DNA of 64,000 bases, from the NCBI RefSeq assembly GCF_002160515.1, contig NZ_NFKS01000009.1:1-64000 (forward strand), read 5' to 3'. Positions 1 through 7,975 of the stretch are shown here, piece by piece. Each line of letters starts with the position of its first letter. The stretch's first letter is position 1. The position numbers were made by a program, and so were the translations under genes. Below the pieces are notes generated by a model. That model was given only the letters and a program-made list of their open reading frames with translations, had not been told where the DNA came from and did not search any database. The DNA is from Anaeromassilibacillus sp. An172 (GTDB lineage Bacteria > Bacillota > Clostridia > Oscillospirales > Acutalibacteraceae).

Positions 1-689
1 GAGAAATTGAGATTTTCGGAAAGAAGCTTTCCGATTTTAAGTCAAAGGATAAGGAAAAAATAGGCGTTTTGCTTTCGGACAGCGGTTTTTCCGGAGAATT
101 AAAGGTAAAGGATATAATACCTGTTTTGTCCGCTGTTTATTCACAGTTTGATAAGGAAGACTTTTTGAAAAAATGCAAACAGATGAAACTGCCTCTGAAT
201 AAGAAAATAAAAGAGTTTTCCACAGGTATGAAAGCAAGGTTGAAATTGATTATTGCCATAACCCACAATGCGGATTTGCTGATTTTAGACGAGCCAACCG
301 CAGGTATGGACGTTATGGCAAGGGAAAGTATAATTGATATGCTTAGGGAATATATGGAGCAGGGGGAGAGAGCGATACTTATAAGCTCCCATATTTCCGG
401 AGATTTGGAAGGTTTATGCGACGATATATACATGATTGATAACGGAAAAATTATTCTTCATCAGGATACCGACGTTATTTTGAGCAGTTACGGAATATTA
501 AAGCTCAGGGATGAAGAATACAGAAAGCTTGATAAATCACATATTTTGAAGATTAAAAAAGAAAACTTCGGTGTCAGCTGTCTTACCGATGAAAAACAGT
601 TCTATATGGATAATTATCCGGGAATAGTTGTGGAGCGTGGAGGAATTGACAGCGTCATTACAATGATGATAGGCGGTGAAAATCCATGA
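1..689 (+). CDS. ABC transporter ATP-binding protein (5' end outside window)
   Basis: The frame is open from the left edge (first full codon at position 3), so the start and the Walker A segment lie upstream. Visible motifs are the ABC signature region FSTGMKARLK, the Walker B LLILDEPTAGMD with the D-loop, and the H-loop histidine in LISSH. This order fits ATPases of ABC-2 type exporters. The stop overlaps the following permease start by 4 nt (ATGA), indicating translational coupling. The transported substrate cannot be read from the sequence; antimicrobial-peptide or lipid export is common for this family. Confidence 0.9.
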   Translation, partial: EIEIFGKKLSDFKSKDKEKIGVLLSDSGFSGELKVKDIIPVLSAVYSQFDKEDFLKKCKQMKLPLNKKIKEFSTGMKARLKLIIAITHNADLLILDEPTAGMDVMARESIIDMLREYMEQGERAILISSHISGDLEGLCDDIYMIDNGKIILHQDTDVILSSYGILKLRDEEYRKLDKSHILKIKKENFGVSCLTDEKQFYMDNYPGIVVERGGIDSVITMMIGGENP

Positions 690-1345
690 AAGGCCTGTTA
701 ATTAAGGATTTAAAAATCATACTTAGCAACAAGAGTATGTTTTTAGTTATACTTGTGATTATGGGTATGGTTGCCTTTACCGATGTGGCTATATCAGCTT
801 TTGTAACCTCCTATATATCAATCCTTTTTACAACTCTGGTTGTTACAACAATCAGCTATGACGATTACGACAGATGTATATCATTTTTGATGACTCTTCC
901 GGTGAGCCGAAAGGATTACGTAAGGGGAAAATATGTATTCGCTGTTGTTGCTGAGCTTTGCGGCATCTTGTTGTCTGTGGTTCTGAATGTAGCTATAAAT
1001 ATGCTGAAAAAGGGTCAGGTTGATTTTAACGAGCTGGTATTTTCCTGTGCCGTGATATTTTTCATGATGCTTGTTTTTATATCAATTTTACTGCCCATTC
1101 AGCTTAAATTTGGAGGAGAACATGGAAGAGTGGTTCTCTTTGCAGTGGTTATTTTGAGTGTTGCAGGTGCTTTCGGAGCTATTCAGCTTTTAGAGGTCTT
1201 GAATTTAGATTTGAACTGGTTTCTTGAAACTGTAATTCTGGGAAATGCTGTTATGTCAACTGTTATAAGCGTTTTGGTAGTTGCACTTCTTTTGTGTCTT
1301 TCTTACGCAATAAGCAATCGTATAATGAAAAAACGCGAGCTTTGA
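686..1345 (+). CDS. ABC-2 type transporter permease
   Basis: A 219-residue integral membrane protein with about six hydrophobic segments, coupled by a 4-nt overlap to the ATPase upstream. After two N-terminal membrane spans it has the TTISYDDYDRCISFLMTLPVSR segment typical of ABC-2 membrane proteins in which the permease is a separate chain. It ends in a basic tail, IMKKREL. The next gene is a same-length paralogue with the same ending and the same inner motif (TTISFDDMENGTSFLMTMPVSR), so the two permeases probably form a heterodimer served by the single ATPase. Substrate unknown. Confidence 0.85.
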   Translation: MKGLLIKDLKIILSNKSMFLVILVIMGMVAFTDVAISAFVTSYISILFTTLVVTTISYDDYDRCISFLMTLPVSRKDYVRGKYVFAVVAELCGILLSVVLNVAINMLKKGQVDFNELVFSCAVIFFMMLVFISILLPIQLKFGGEHGRVVLFAVVILSVAGAFGAIQLLEVLNLDLNWFLETVILGNAVMSTVISVLVVALLLCLSYAISNRIMKKREL

Positions 1346-1370
1346 TAGAAAAGACTGGCGGTGAGAATAA

Positions 1371-2030
1371 ATGAAAGGTCTTATAATAAAGGATATAAGG
1401 ATTATATTCAGCAATAAAAATGTTTTTCTATTTATTCCGATTTTAGTGTCTATGGCTGCTTTCTCAAAAACCCGACTGGCAGTGTATTTATTCGCATATG
1501 TTGCAGTTATGGTTATTTCTCTGCTTACAACAACCATAAGCTTTGATGATATGGAAAACGGCACGTCTTTTTTGATGACAATGCCGGTCAGCAGGAAAGA
1601 ATATGTCAAAAGCAAATACCTGCTGGGTGTTGTAAGTCTTATTTTAGGTGTAGTAGTTTCAATAGCTGTTGTAACGGCTGTAACCTTTTTAAAGGGAGAT
1701 ACTTTGGATATTAACGGACTTATGCTTATAGTTTGCCTTTTGTGGCTGGTTATGATTGTTTTAATGTCAGTTTTAATACCTGTACAGCTGAAATTCGGTT
1801 CTATAAACGGAAAGGCTGTTCTTATGTGCATTATAATCGGAAGTATGCTGGTGCTTGCGGCAATGATTTTGGTGCTGAGAAATTACAGTGAAGAGACATT
1901 GAATTTCTTTGTAAACGAGATTATGAAAAATATGGTGCTTATGACAGCGGCTGGAATTCTTGGAACTGTTATTATACTTGTAATATCCTATATGATGAGC
2001 GTCAGAATAATGAAAAAACGTGAGCTTTGA
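1371..2030 (+). CDS. ABC-2 type transporter permease, paralogue of the preceding gene
   Basis: 219 residues, about six membrane segments, same length, inner motif and IMKKREL ending as the gene immediately upstream, from which it evidently arose by tandem duplication. It lies 25 nt downstream, with a GGTGAG ribosome binding site before ATG. The membrane segments differ more than the cytoplasmic loop (FLMTMPVSRKEYV versus FLMTLPVSRKDYV), which suggests that the ATPase-contact loop is under constraint while the transport path has diverged. Likely partner of the other permease in one export complex. Confidence 0.85.
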   Translation: MKGLIIKDIRIIFSNKNVFLFIPILVSMAAFSKTRLAVYLFAYVAVMVISLLTTTISFDDMENGTSFLMTMPVSRKEYVKSKYLLGVVSLILGVVVSIAVVTAVTFLKGDTLDINGLMLIVCLLWLVMIVLMSVLIPVQLKFGSINGKAVLMCIIIGSMLVLAAMILVLRNYSEETLNFFVNEIMKNMVLMTAAGILGTVIILVISYMMSVRIMKKREL

Positions 2031-2045
2031 TTTCGGAGGCGTTTT

Positions 2046-2126
2046 ATGGAGTATATATTTTGCTGGATAGCAGGCGGTGTAATCGTTTTGGCTATAATAA
2101 GATACCTGCTTTATAAAAAAAGATAA
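2046..2126 (+). CDS. 26-residue membrane microprotein downstream of the ABC-2 permeases
   Basis: A short ORF with an excellent ribosome binding site (GGAGG at about 2034-2038, 7 nt before ATG). It encodes a hydrophobic stretch (IFCWIAGGVIVLAIIRYLLY) followed by a basic KKR tail, a typical single-span microprotein. It lies 15 nt after the second permease and just before the operon terminator, so it should be transcribed with the transporter. A role as a small transporter subunit is inference; translation is supported only by the ribosome binding site and the membrane-like composition. Confidence 0.5.
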   Translation: MEYIFCWIAGGVIVLAIIRYLLYKKR

Positions 2127-2132
2127 AAAAAT

Positions 2133-2173
2133 AAACTGCCGGAAAGTGTAAAAACTTTTCCGGCAGTTTTAGC
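2133..2173 (+). terminator. Rho-independent terminator of the ABC-2 operon
   Basis: GC-containing inverted repeat: AACTGCCGGAAA pairs with TTTTCCGGCAGTT, loop about 10 nt, followed by TTTT and another T-rich stretch. It closes the ABC transporter operon. Confidence 0.8.
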
Positions 2174-2203
2174 TTTTTTAAAAATTATAAATGAACGGTT
2201 CCA

Positions 2204-2580
2204 AGTCAGAAAATAGACTTAACCCTGACATATGGTGTTTTTTAAGATTGAACTATAAGTGTTGTTTTATAGTTACATAAATCACACCTCTGATAGAGTA
2301 AGCCACTCCCAGTCAGGAAAACAAACTTAGTCCTGATATATGGTGTTTTTTAGCTTGAACTATAATCGCACCTCTGATAGAGAAAGCCACTCTCAGTCAG
2401 GAAAACAAACTTAGTCCTGATATATGGTGTTTTTTAGCTTGAACTATAATCGCACCTCTGATAGAGTAAACCACTCTCAGTCAGAAAACAAACTTAACCC
2501 TGACATATGGTGTTTTTTAGATTGAACTATAATCGCACCTCTGATAGAGTAAACCACTCTCAGTCAGGAAAACAAACTTA
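2204..2580. repeat. Tandem repeat, unit about 84 bp, four full copies plus a partial fifth
   Basis: The AGTCAG block recurs at 2204, 2311, 2395, 2479 and 2562, giving periods of 107 (with an insertion of about 23 bp after the first GAACTATAA), 84, 84 and 83 bp. Each unit holds a short hairpin (TCAGGA / TCCTGA, or GTCAG / CTGAC in copies 1 and 4), the block TATGGTGTTTTTTAG, and the small palindrome CTCTGATAGAG. No convincing ORF crosses it. It fills the gap between the ABC operon and the superoxide reductase gene. Confidence 0.9.
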
Positions 2581-2583
2581 AAC

Positions 2584-2630
2584 CCGCCGCATCGAGGAGG
2601 TAATCCTCCAGATGAATCTGTCCAAGGCGG
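2584..2630 (-). repeat. Possible degenerate member of the 8-31-8 hairpin family
   Basis: On the minus strand the sequence begins TTTCCGCCTTG, as in the family copies at 27111 and 45482, and the two 8-nt arms (CCGCCGCA and CAAGGCGG on plus) are separated by exactly 31 nt. Only five of the eight arm pairs form, and the CGAGAC tail is absent. The loop has its own hairpin (GGAGG/CCTCC). Confidence 0.45.
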
Positions 2631-2656
2631 AAATAAAATAAACGGATATAAAAAAA

Positions 2657-3037
2657 TTATTTGTCAGCTTTCCAGAGGCCGTGGAGGTTGCAGTATGCGA
2701 AAGCAGAGATAACTTCGTCTGTGTCACAGAGAACAAATTCTGCCTTTGGTTCTGCGCCCGGCTTGAGCTCTTTGCGCTGGTTGCCTTCTTTTGTTTCTAT
2801 GGAAATCCACTCAATAAAATGCTCTTCAGCCATTGGGTGTGGAACTTCGCCGACTGTTACTGTTACTTTCTTACCGTCAACAGCGATAACAGGAACGTGC
2901 TTTTCTGTTGCAGCGTCTGTAGAACCAGGAATGATTTCCTTCATTTTCTCTCCGCAGCATACAACAGGAACACCTTTGTCCTCTACAAATGCGATGATGT
3001 TACCGCAGTGTTCACATTTAAAAAATCTTTGTTTCAT
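2657..3037 (-). CDS. dfx: Desulfoferrodoxin (class I superoxide reductase)
   Basis: 126 residues. The N-terminal desulforedoxin-type iron centre is complete: C8-x2-C11, then 15 residues to C27-C28. The catalytic superoxide-reductase centre is also complete: H47, H67, H73, C116 and H119. The enzyme reduces superoxide to hydrogen peroxide in the cytoplasm without releasing oxygen, using electrons typically from rubredoxin, and is characteristic of anaerobes. Single gene with ribosome binding site AAAGGAGG and its own promoter; convergent with the repeat block to its left. Confidence 0.95.
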   Translation of the reverse strand: MKQRFFKCEHCGNIIAFVEDKGVPVVCCGEKMKEIIPGSTDAATEKHVPVIAVDGKKVTVTVGEVPHPMAEEHFIEWISIETKEGNQRKELKPGAEPKAEFVLCDTDEVISAFAYCNLHGLWKADK

Positions 3038-3096
3038 GTTATTATCCTCCTTTAATTTTGAGTCTTACATATATTTTGTCTTTTTGTTACATTTTT

Positions 3097-3125
3097 ATTA
3101 TAGTCTAATTATGTGAAAATTACAA
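3097..3125 (-). promoter_or_regulatory. Predicted sigma-A promoter for dfx
   Basis: On the minus strand: TTGTAA (-35, 3120-3125), 17-bp spacer, TATAAT (-10, 3097-3102), about 60 nt before the dfx start. Confidence 0.6.
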
Positions 3126-3268
3126 TAAGATTATATGTTTTTTACTTATTTTATATGTGAAAAATTAAAGCTGTTTTTTCGGTTATTATGGACATAATAA
3201 AAGCTGTACGTTAAGTCTGCGTTATGGTATAATTAAAATAAAAAATCCACATTAAGGAGGAATTAAAA

Positions 3269-4201
3269 TTGGCAAAAAGAATTTTGAATATGGTTCCACA
3301 GGAGCTTATAAATCTTACAAAGGACGAGTTTTTATCCGCTATAGCAGGAAGCGAGGGCAGAGTACTTGCTTCTGAAACTATCGGCGTTACAATACCTCTG
3401 CTTACAGATGTTACAAATGCAGAGTTTGCAGCTTCTATGGGGGCAGATTTAATACTTTTAAATATGTTTGACGTGAGAACACCGAATATAATGGCTCTGC
3501 CTAAAGTAAAGCCGGAGGACACTGTGAGAGAGGTTAAAAGACTTACAGGAAGAATGGTGGGAATAAACCTTGAACCTGTTGACGATGAAGCAGCTAAGGA
3601 AAACGCAGAAACCTTGTGGGAAATGAGCGCAGGAAGATATGCAACAGCAGATAATGCTGAAATTGCCGCAGATATGAGCGTTGATATGATTGTTCTCACC
3701 GGCAATCCGGGAAACGGCGTAAGCAATAAGGCTATTGTAGATTCTCTGAAATCAATTTCCGAAAGAGTCGGGGATAGAATTGCCCTTTGCGCAGGAAAAA
3801 TGCACGCTTCCGGTATTGTGGGAGAGGGCGGAGAAAATATTATAACCAAGGATGATATAAAAAGCTTTGCCGAGGCTGGTGCAGATATTATTCTTCTTCC
3901 TGCGCCGGGAACAGTTCCGGGTATCACTACAGAGTATATCAGAGGACTTGTAAGCTATGCCCACAGCCTTGGAAAGCTTACAATAACATCTATAGGAACA
4001 TCTCAGGAGGGTGCAGACACAGACACAATAAAGAGAATTGCCCTTGAGTGTAAGATGACAGGAACAGATATTCACCATATAGGCGATTCAGGTTATGTGG
4101 GAATGGCTCTGCCTGAAAATATTATGGCTTACAGTGTGGCTATAAGGGGAATAAGACACACTTACCACAGAATGGCTCAGTCACTTGCGAGAGAAAAATA
4201 A
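3269..4201 (+). CDS. Conserved TIM-barrel-like protein of unknown function
   Basis: 310 residues with alternating beta strand/alpha helix pattern: GVTIPLLTDVTNAEFAASMGADLILLNMFD, GINLEP, DMIVLTGNPGNGVSN, GADIILLPAPGTVPGIT and GTDIHHIGDSGYVGM are glycine-ended strand ends typical of a (beta/alpha)8 barrel binding a phosphorylated ligand. I recognise this as an uncharacterised family of Firmicutes, and no catalytic assignment is safe. TTG start chosen because GGAGG lies 8 nt upstream. A TATAAT at 3228-3233 may be its -10 element. The DUF3267 gene follows closely and may be co-transcribed. Confidence 0.7.
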   Translation: MAKRILNMVPQELINLTKDEFLSAIAGSEGRVLASETIGVTIPLLTDVTNAEFAASMGADLILLNMFDVRTPNIMALPKVKPEDTVREVKRLTGRMVGINLEPVDDEAAKENAETLWEMSAGRYATADNAEIAADMSVDMIVLTGNPGNGVSNKAIVDSLKSISERVGDRIALCAGKMHASGIVGEGGENIITKDDIKSFAEAGADIILLPAPGTVPGITTEYIRGLVSYAHSLGKLTITSIGTSQEGADTDTIKRIALECKMTGTDIHHIGDSGYVGMALPENIMAYSVAIRGIRHTYHRMAQSLAREK

Positions 4202-4228
4202 TTTGTTTTAAATATGAGGGATAGAACA

Positions 4229-4789
4229 ATGAAATGCTTATCTGAATTACCGCAGGGCTACAGAAGGATTTTATCCTTGGATTTGCAAAAGGATAAAAAG
4301 CTTGCGCTTAGAATAAATATAGCCGCTTTGGCTGTTGCCGCTGTAATGGGAATAATCGCCGGCGTGGTTACTACAAGAGAATATTTTCTGTATTTTGACA
4401 TTGTAAAAATTATAATTATATTTGCCGGCATGTTTATCTACTTGGTATTGCATGAACTTGTCCATGGAATGGCAATGAAATTTTTCGGTTCAAAGACCGT
4501 TAAATACGGATTTTCTCTCTTGTATGCATATGCCGGCAGCAAGGATTATTTCAATAAAAATATGTATATTGTTACTGCGCTGGCTCCCATGGTGATTTGG
4601 GGCGTGGTGCTTATGATACTTAATCTGATTTGCGGTATTGAATGGTTTTGGGTGATATACCTGATTCAGATTTATAATATCGCAGGTTCTACCGGAGATA
4701 TGTATGTTGTACATAAGATTTCAAAAATGCCAAAGGATGTGCTTGTTTTTGACTCCGGTGTGTCAATGGAATTTTATTCAGCGGAATGA
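4229..4789 (+). CDS. DUF3267-type membrane protein with HExxH motif
   Basis: 186 residues from ATG 4229, preferred over ATG 4214 because a GAGGG ribosome binding site ends 8 nt before it. Four predicted membrane spans. The second carries HELVHG (HExxH), and a later loop has Asn/Gly-rich residues before the last span (YNIAGSTGDMYVV). This matches the DUF3267 family, which resembles site-2-type zinc metalloproteases buried in the membrane. Proteolytic activity has not been shown for the family as far as I know. Gap to the upstream gene is 27 nt, so probably one operon. Confidence 0.7.
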   Translation: MKCLSELPQGYRRILSLDLQKDKKLALRINIAALAVAAVMGIIAGVVTTREYFLYFDIVKIIIIFAGMFIYLVLHELVHGMAMKFFGSKTVKYGFSLLYAYAGSKDYFNKNMYIVTALAPMVIWGVVLMILNLICGIEWFWVIYLIQIYNIAGSTGDMYVVHKISKMPKDVLVFDSGVSMEFYSAE

Positions 4790-4802
4790 TTTATGTTTTG
4801 TA

Positions 4803-4831
4803 TTGACAATAGGATTTATTGGGAGTATAAT
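4803..4831 (+). promoter_or_regulatory. Consensus sigma-A promoter for alaS
   Basis: TTGACA (4803-4808), 17-bp spacer, TATAAT (4826-4831): both hexamers perfect. It drives the T-box leader of alaS. Confidence 0.9.
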
Positions 4832-4857
4832 AATCAAGATAAAATTATATAACCTAT

Positions 4858-5082
4858 TACGGCGTTGACGGGGTTAATTAACTTTTATTTCCGCAAAGAG
4901 AGAGAACGGCTGGTGGAAAGTTCTTCGGAAAAGGTTATGGGCCGCCCCTGAGCTTTCGGTGATGAGCCGGACGTATTTCTGCGTTAAAGAAATTCAAGGG
5001 GTCGTTTTAATTTTAAAACGGCAATTTGGGTGGTACCGCAGGTTTATCTCCTGTCCCATTTCGGGGCAGGAGTTTTTTATTT
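4858..5082 (+). promoter_or_regulatory. T-box riboswitch, alanine specifier GCC, controlling alaS
   Basis: The T-box sequence AATTTGGGTGGTACCGCA is at 5023-5040. It is followed by an intrinsic terminator (5048-5072, ten base pairs, loop ATTTC, then T6). Stem I base pairs GGGG (about 4870) with CCCC at 4945-4948. The codon just above the 3' strand, followed by a purine, is GCC at 4941-4943, an alanine codon. Stem I also contains AGAGAGAAC and GGCTGGTGG, as expected for its distal loops. Uncharged tRNA-Ala should stabilise the antiterminator and raise alaS expression. Confidence 0.92.
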
Positions 5083-5122
5083 TATTGAATGAGATAAAAG
5101 GAAAACAAGGAGAGTAATAATT

Positions 5123-7756
5123 ATGCAGTGGACAGGACTTAACGAATTGAGAGAAAAGTTTCTTTCTTTCTTTGAAAGCAAGGGTCATTTAAGACTTCCA
5201 AGCTTTTCCCTTATTCCAAAGGACGACAACAGCCTTTTGCTTATTAACAGCGGAATGGCTCCTATGAAAAAGTATTTTACAGGAGAGGTTACACCTCCGA
5301 GAAAGCGTGTTACAACATGTCAGAAATGTATCAGAACACCTGATATTGAGCGTGTTGGTATTACAGCTCGTCACGGAACATATTTCGAAATGCTCGGTAA
5401 CTTCTCTTTCGGCGATTATTTCAAGCACGAGGCTACAGCCTGGGCATGGGAATTCTTTACAAAGGTTTTGGAAATGCCTGAGGAGCTTCTCTATGTTTCT
5501 ATCTATGAAAACGACGACGAGGCTTTTGACATCTGGACAAAGGAGGTTGGAGTTGACCCAAGCCACATTGTAAGAATGGGCAAAGAGGACAACTTCTGGG
5601 AGCACGGTTCAGGTCCATGCGGCCCTTGCTCTGAGATTTATTTCGACAGAGGCCCTGAAAAGGGATGCGGCAAGCCTGACTGCCATGTTGGCTGTGAGTG
5701 CGACAGATTTGTTGAGGTTTGGAACCTGGTATTTACTCAGTTCAACAACGACGGACACAACAACTACACACCTCTTGACCATCCAAACATCGATACAGGT
5801 ATGGGACTTGAGCGTCTTGCCTGTGTAATGCAGGGTGTTGACAACCTGTTCTTGGTTGACACAGTTCAGAACATTATGAAGCACATCTCCGAGCTTACAG
5901 GTGTTAAGTACGGCGAGAGCGAAAAGAGCGATATTTCACTTCGTGTTATTACAGACCACATCAGAAGCACAACCTTTATGATTGGCGACGGCGTTATGCC
6001 ATCAAACGAGGGCAAGGGCTATGTTCTCAGAAGACTTTTGAGAAGAGCTGCACGTCACGGCAGACTTTTGGGCATGAAAGAGCCTTTCCTCTACAAGGTT
6101 TGCGAAACTGTTATTAAGGAAAACGAAAGCGCATATCCTGAGCTTAGAGAAAAGCAGGAGTTCATCACAAAGCTTATTAAGGTTGAGGAGGAAAACTTCC
6201 TTAACACTGTTGAGCAGGGCATGAATATGCTCCAGGGCATTATCGACAGAGGCGATGTTGAGGTTCTCTCCGGTGAGGACAGCTTTAAGCTTCACGATAC
6301 TTTCGGATTCCCGATTGACCTTACAAGAGAAATTCTTGAGGAAAAGGGTATCTCCGTTGATATAGACCGTTTCTATGAGCTTTTGGCAGAGCAGAAAAAG
6401 CGTTCCCGTGATATGAGAAAGAACGCAGGCGCAGACGCTTGGATAAGCGACAGCACAGACCTTACAGACGTTGCAAAAACTGAGTTTGTAGGCTATAGCG
6501 AAAATGAAACTCAGGCTGAAATTCTCGCTATTGTAAAGGACGGCGAGCGTGTAGAGGCTGTAGGCGAGGGCGAGAGCGCAATATTTGTTCTCAACAAAAC
6601 TCCTTTCTACGGTGAAAGCGGCGGTCAGATTGGCGATACAGGCGTTATCTCCGGCGAGGGCTTTGAGATTGAAGTTACAAACACAACTAAGGACCAGGGC
6701 GGAATTTTCCTCCAGGCTGGTGTTGTAAAGTCAGGCAGCGTGGCTGTAGGTATGTCTGCTGACGCTAAAATTGACGCTGTGCGCCGTATGGATATTATGA
6801 GAAACCACACTGCTGCTCACTTGCTCCAGGCTGCTTTGAGAGAGGTTTTGGGAAATCACGTTGAGCAGGCAGGTCAGCTTGTTACAGACCATTCTGTAAG
6901 ATTTGACTTTACACACTTCTCAGCTCCGACAGCTCAGGAGCTTATGGCTGTAGAGGAGAGAGTCAACGAGGTTATCCTTGCAGGTATGCCTGTTGAGGTT
7001 AAGGAAATGCCTATTGAAGAGGCTAAGAAAATGGGCGCAATGGCTTTGTTCGGCGAAAAGTACGGCGACATCGTAAGAGTTGTAAAGGCAGGAGATATCT
7101 CTACAGAGCTTTGCGGCGGTACTCATGTTGACAACACAGCAAAAATCGGCTTGTTTAAAATCAGACAGGAAGGCTCTGTTGCAGCAGGCGTAAGACGTAT
7201 AGAGGCAGTGACAGGCCACGGCGTTTTGGCTATGGTTGAAAACGCAATGAACATGATTGCACAGACAGCTATTACACTTAAAATCTCCAATCCGAGAGAG
7301 ATTGTTGCAGGCGCAGAAAGAGTTGCCGGCGAGCTTAAAGAGCAGTCAAGAAAAATTCAGGAGCTCAGCGATAAGATTGCTGCAACTCAGATTGATTCCC
7401 TTATGGCTAACAGCCAGCTTGAAAAGGGCGTTAGAATTATCTGTGCAGCTATGACTGACGTTACAGGCGACATGATTAAGGAAATGTGCGGAAAAATTCT
7501 CGACGTTGCTCCAAAGGCTGTAATTGTTCTTGCAGGTATCAACGAGGGTAAGGTTACTTTCGGATGCGCATGCGGCAAGGAAGCAAGAGAGAAGGGCGCA
7601 AATGCAGGCAAGATAGTTAAGGCAGTTGCTCAGATTGCAGGCGGCAACGGCGGCGGAAAGCCTGACCTGGCTATGGCTGGAGCTAAAGACCCAACAAAGG
7701 TTGACGAGGCTATTATGCAGGCAAAGGCAATTATTCTCGACATGATAAAGGAATAA
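5123..7756 (+). CDS. alaS: Alanyl-tRNA synthetase
   Basis: 877 residues, full family length (about 875). The N-terminal class II catalytic domain has the motif 2 region (QKCIRTPDIERVGITARHGT) and the GSGPCGPCSEIYFDRG segment. A tRNA-recognition domain follows (GEGKGYVLRRLLRRAARHGR). The editing domain has HTAAHLLQAAL and the zinc-binding CGGTHV, and the C-terminal C-Ala domain is glycine-rich near its end (GGNGGGKPDLAMAG). It charges tRNA-Ala and hydrolyses Ser/Gly-tRNA-Ala in the cytoplasm. ATG with GGAGAG upstream. Monocistronic between its T-box and its own terminator. Confidence 0.98.
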   Translation: MQWTGLNELREKFLSFFESKGHLRLPSFSLIPKDDNSLLLINSGMAPMKKYFTGEVTPPRKRVTTCQKCIRTPDIERVGITARHGTYFEMLGNFSFGDYFKHEATAWAWEFFTKVLEMPEELLYVSIYENDDEAFDIWTKEVGVDPSHIVRMGKEDNFWEHGSGPCGPCSEIYFDRGPEKGCGKPDCHVGCECDRFVEVWNLVFTQFNNDGHNNYTPLDHPNIDTGMGLERLACVMQGVDNLFLVDTVQNIMKHISELTGVKYGESEKSDISLRVITDHIRSTTFMIGDGVMPSNEGKGYVLRRLLRRAARHGRLLGMKEPFLYKVCETVIKENESAYPELREKQEFITKLIKVEEENFLNTVEQGMNMLQGIIDRGDVEVLSGEDSFKLHDTFGFPIDLTREILEEKGISVDIDRFYELLAEQKKRSRDMRKNAGADAWISDSTDLTDVAKTEFVGYSENETQAEILAIVKDGERVEAVGEGESAIFVLNKTPFYGESGGQIGDTGVISGEGFEIEVTNTTKDQGGIFLQAGVVKSGSVAVGMSADAKIDAVRRMDIMRNHTAAHLLQAALREVLGNHVEQAGQLVTDHSVRFDFTHFSAPTAQELMAVEERVNEVILAGMPVEVKEMPIEEAKKMGAMALFGEKYGDIVRVVKAGDISTELCGGTHVDNTAKIGLFKIRQEGSVAAGVRRIEAVTGHGVLAMVENAMNMIAQTAITLKISNPREIVAGAERVAGELKEQSRKIQELSDKIAATQIDSLMANSQLEKGVRIICAAMTDVTGDMIKEMCGKILDVAPKAVIVLAGINEGKVTFGCACGKEAREKGANAGKIVKAVAQIAGGNGGGKPDLAMAGAKDPTKVDEAIMQAKAIILDMIKE

Positions 7757-7779
7757 TTTTTAAGATAACATATTTACAG

Positions 7780-7817
7780 GAGAAATCCGAACCGTTTTTC
7801 GGTTTGGGTTTCTCTTT
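7780..7817 (+). terminator. Rho-independent terminator of alaS
   Basis: Strong hairpin: GAGAAATCCGAACCG pairs with CGGTTTGGGTTTCTC, loop TTTTT, followed by TTTTGCTGTTTT. Confidence 0.9.
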
Positions 7818-7891
7818 TGCTGTTTTAATGTGAAAAATATGTCGCATTATGTGAAAAGTTAATGAAATTTAGCGCAAAAGAGGATATTATC

Positions 7892-7920
7892 TTGATTTAT
7901 TTTGATAAATCAGATAGAAT
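7892..7920 (+). promoter_or_regulatory. Predicted promoter of the LRR-dockerin gene
   Basis: TTGATT (7892-7897), 17-bp spacer, TAGAAT (7915-7920), 56 nt before the ATG at 7976. Confidence 0.5.
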
Positions 7921-7975
7921 TAAAAGGAACTATGGGATTACTAAAGTGTTTTTCCTTTGATAGGGAGGAATATCA

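Noticed and set aside
2204-2580. CRISPR-like array
   Set aside because: The repeated unit is the whole 84 bp with no unique spacers, and no cas genes are nearby; these are plain tandem repeats.
3211-3927. 238-residue minus-strand ORF
   Set aside because: Antisense to the TIM-barrel-like gene, no ribosome binding site, Ser/Pro/Ile-rich shadow composition.
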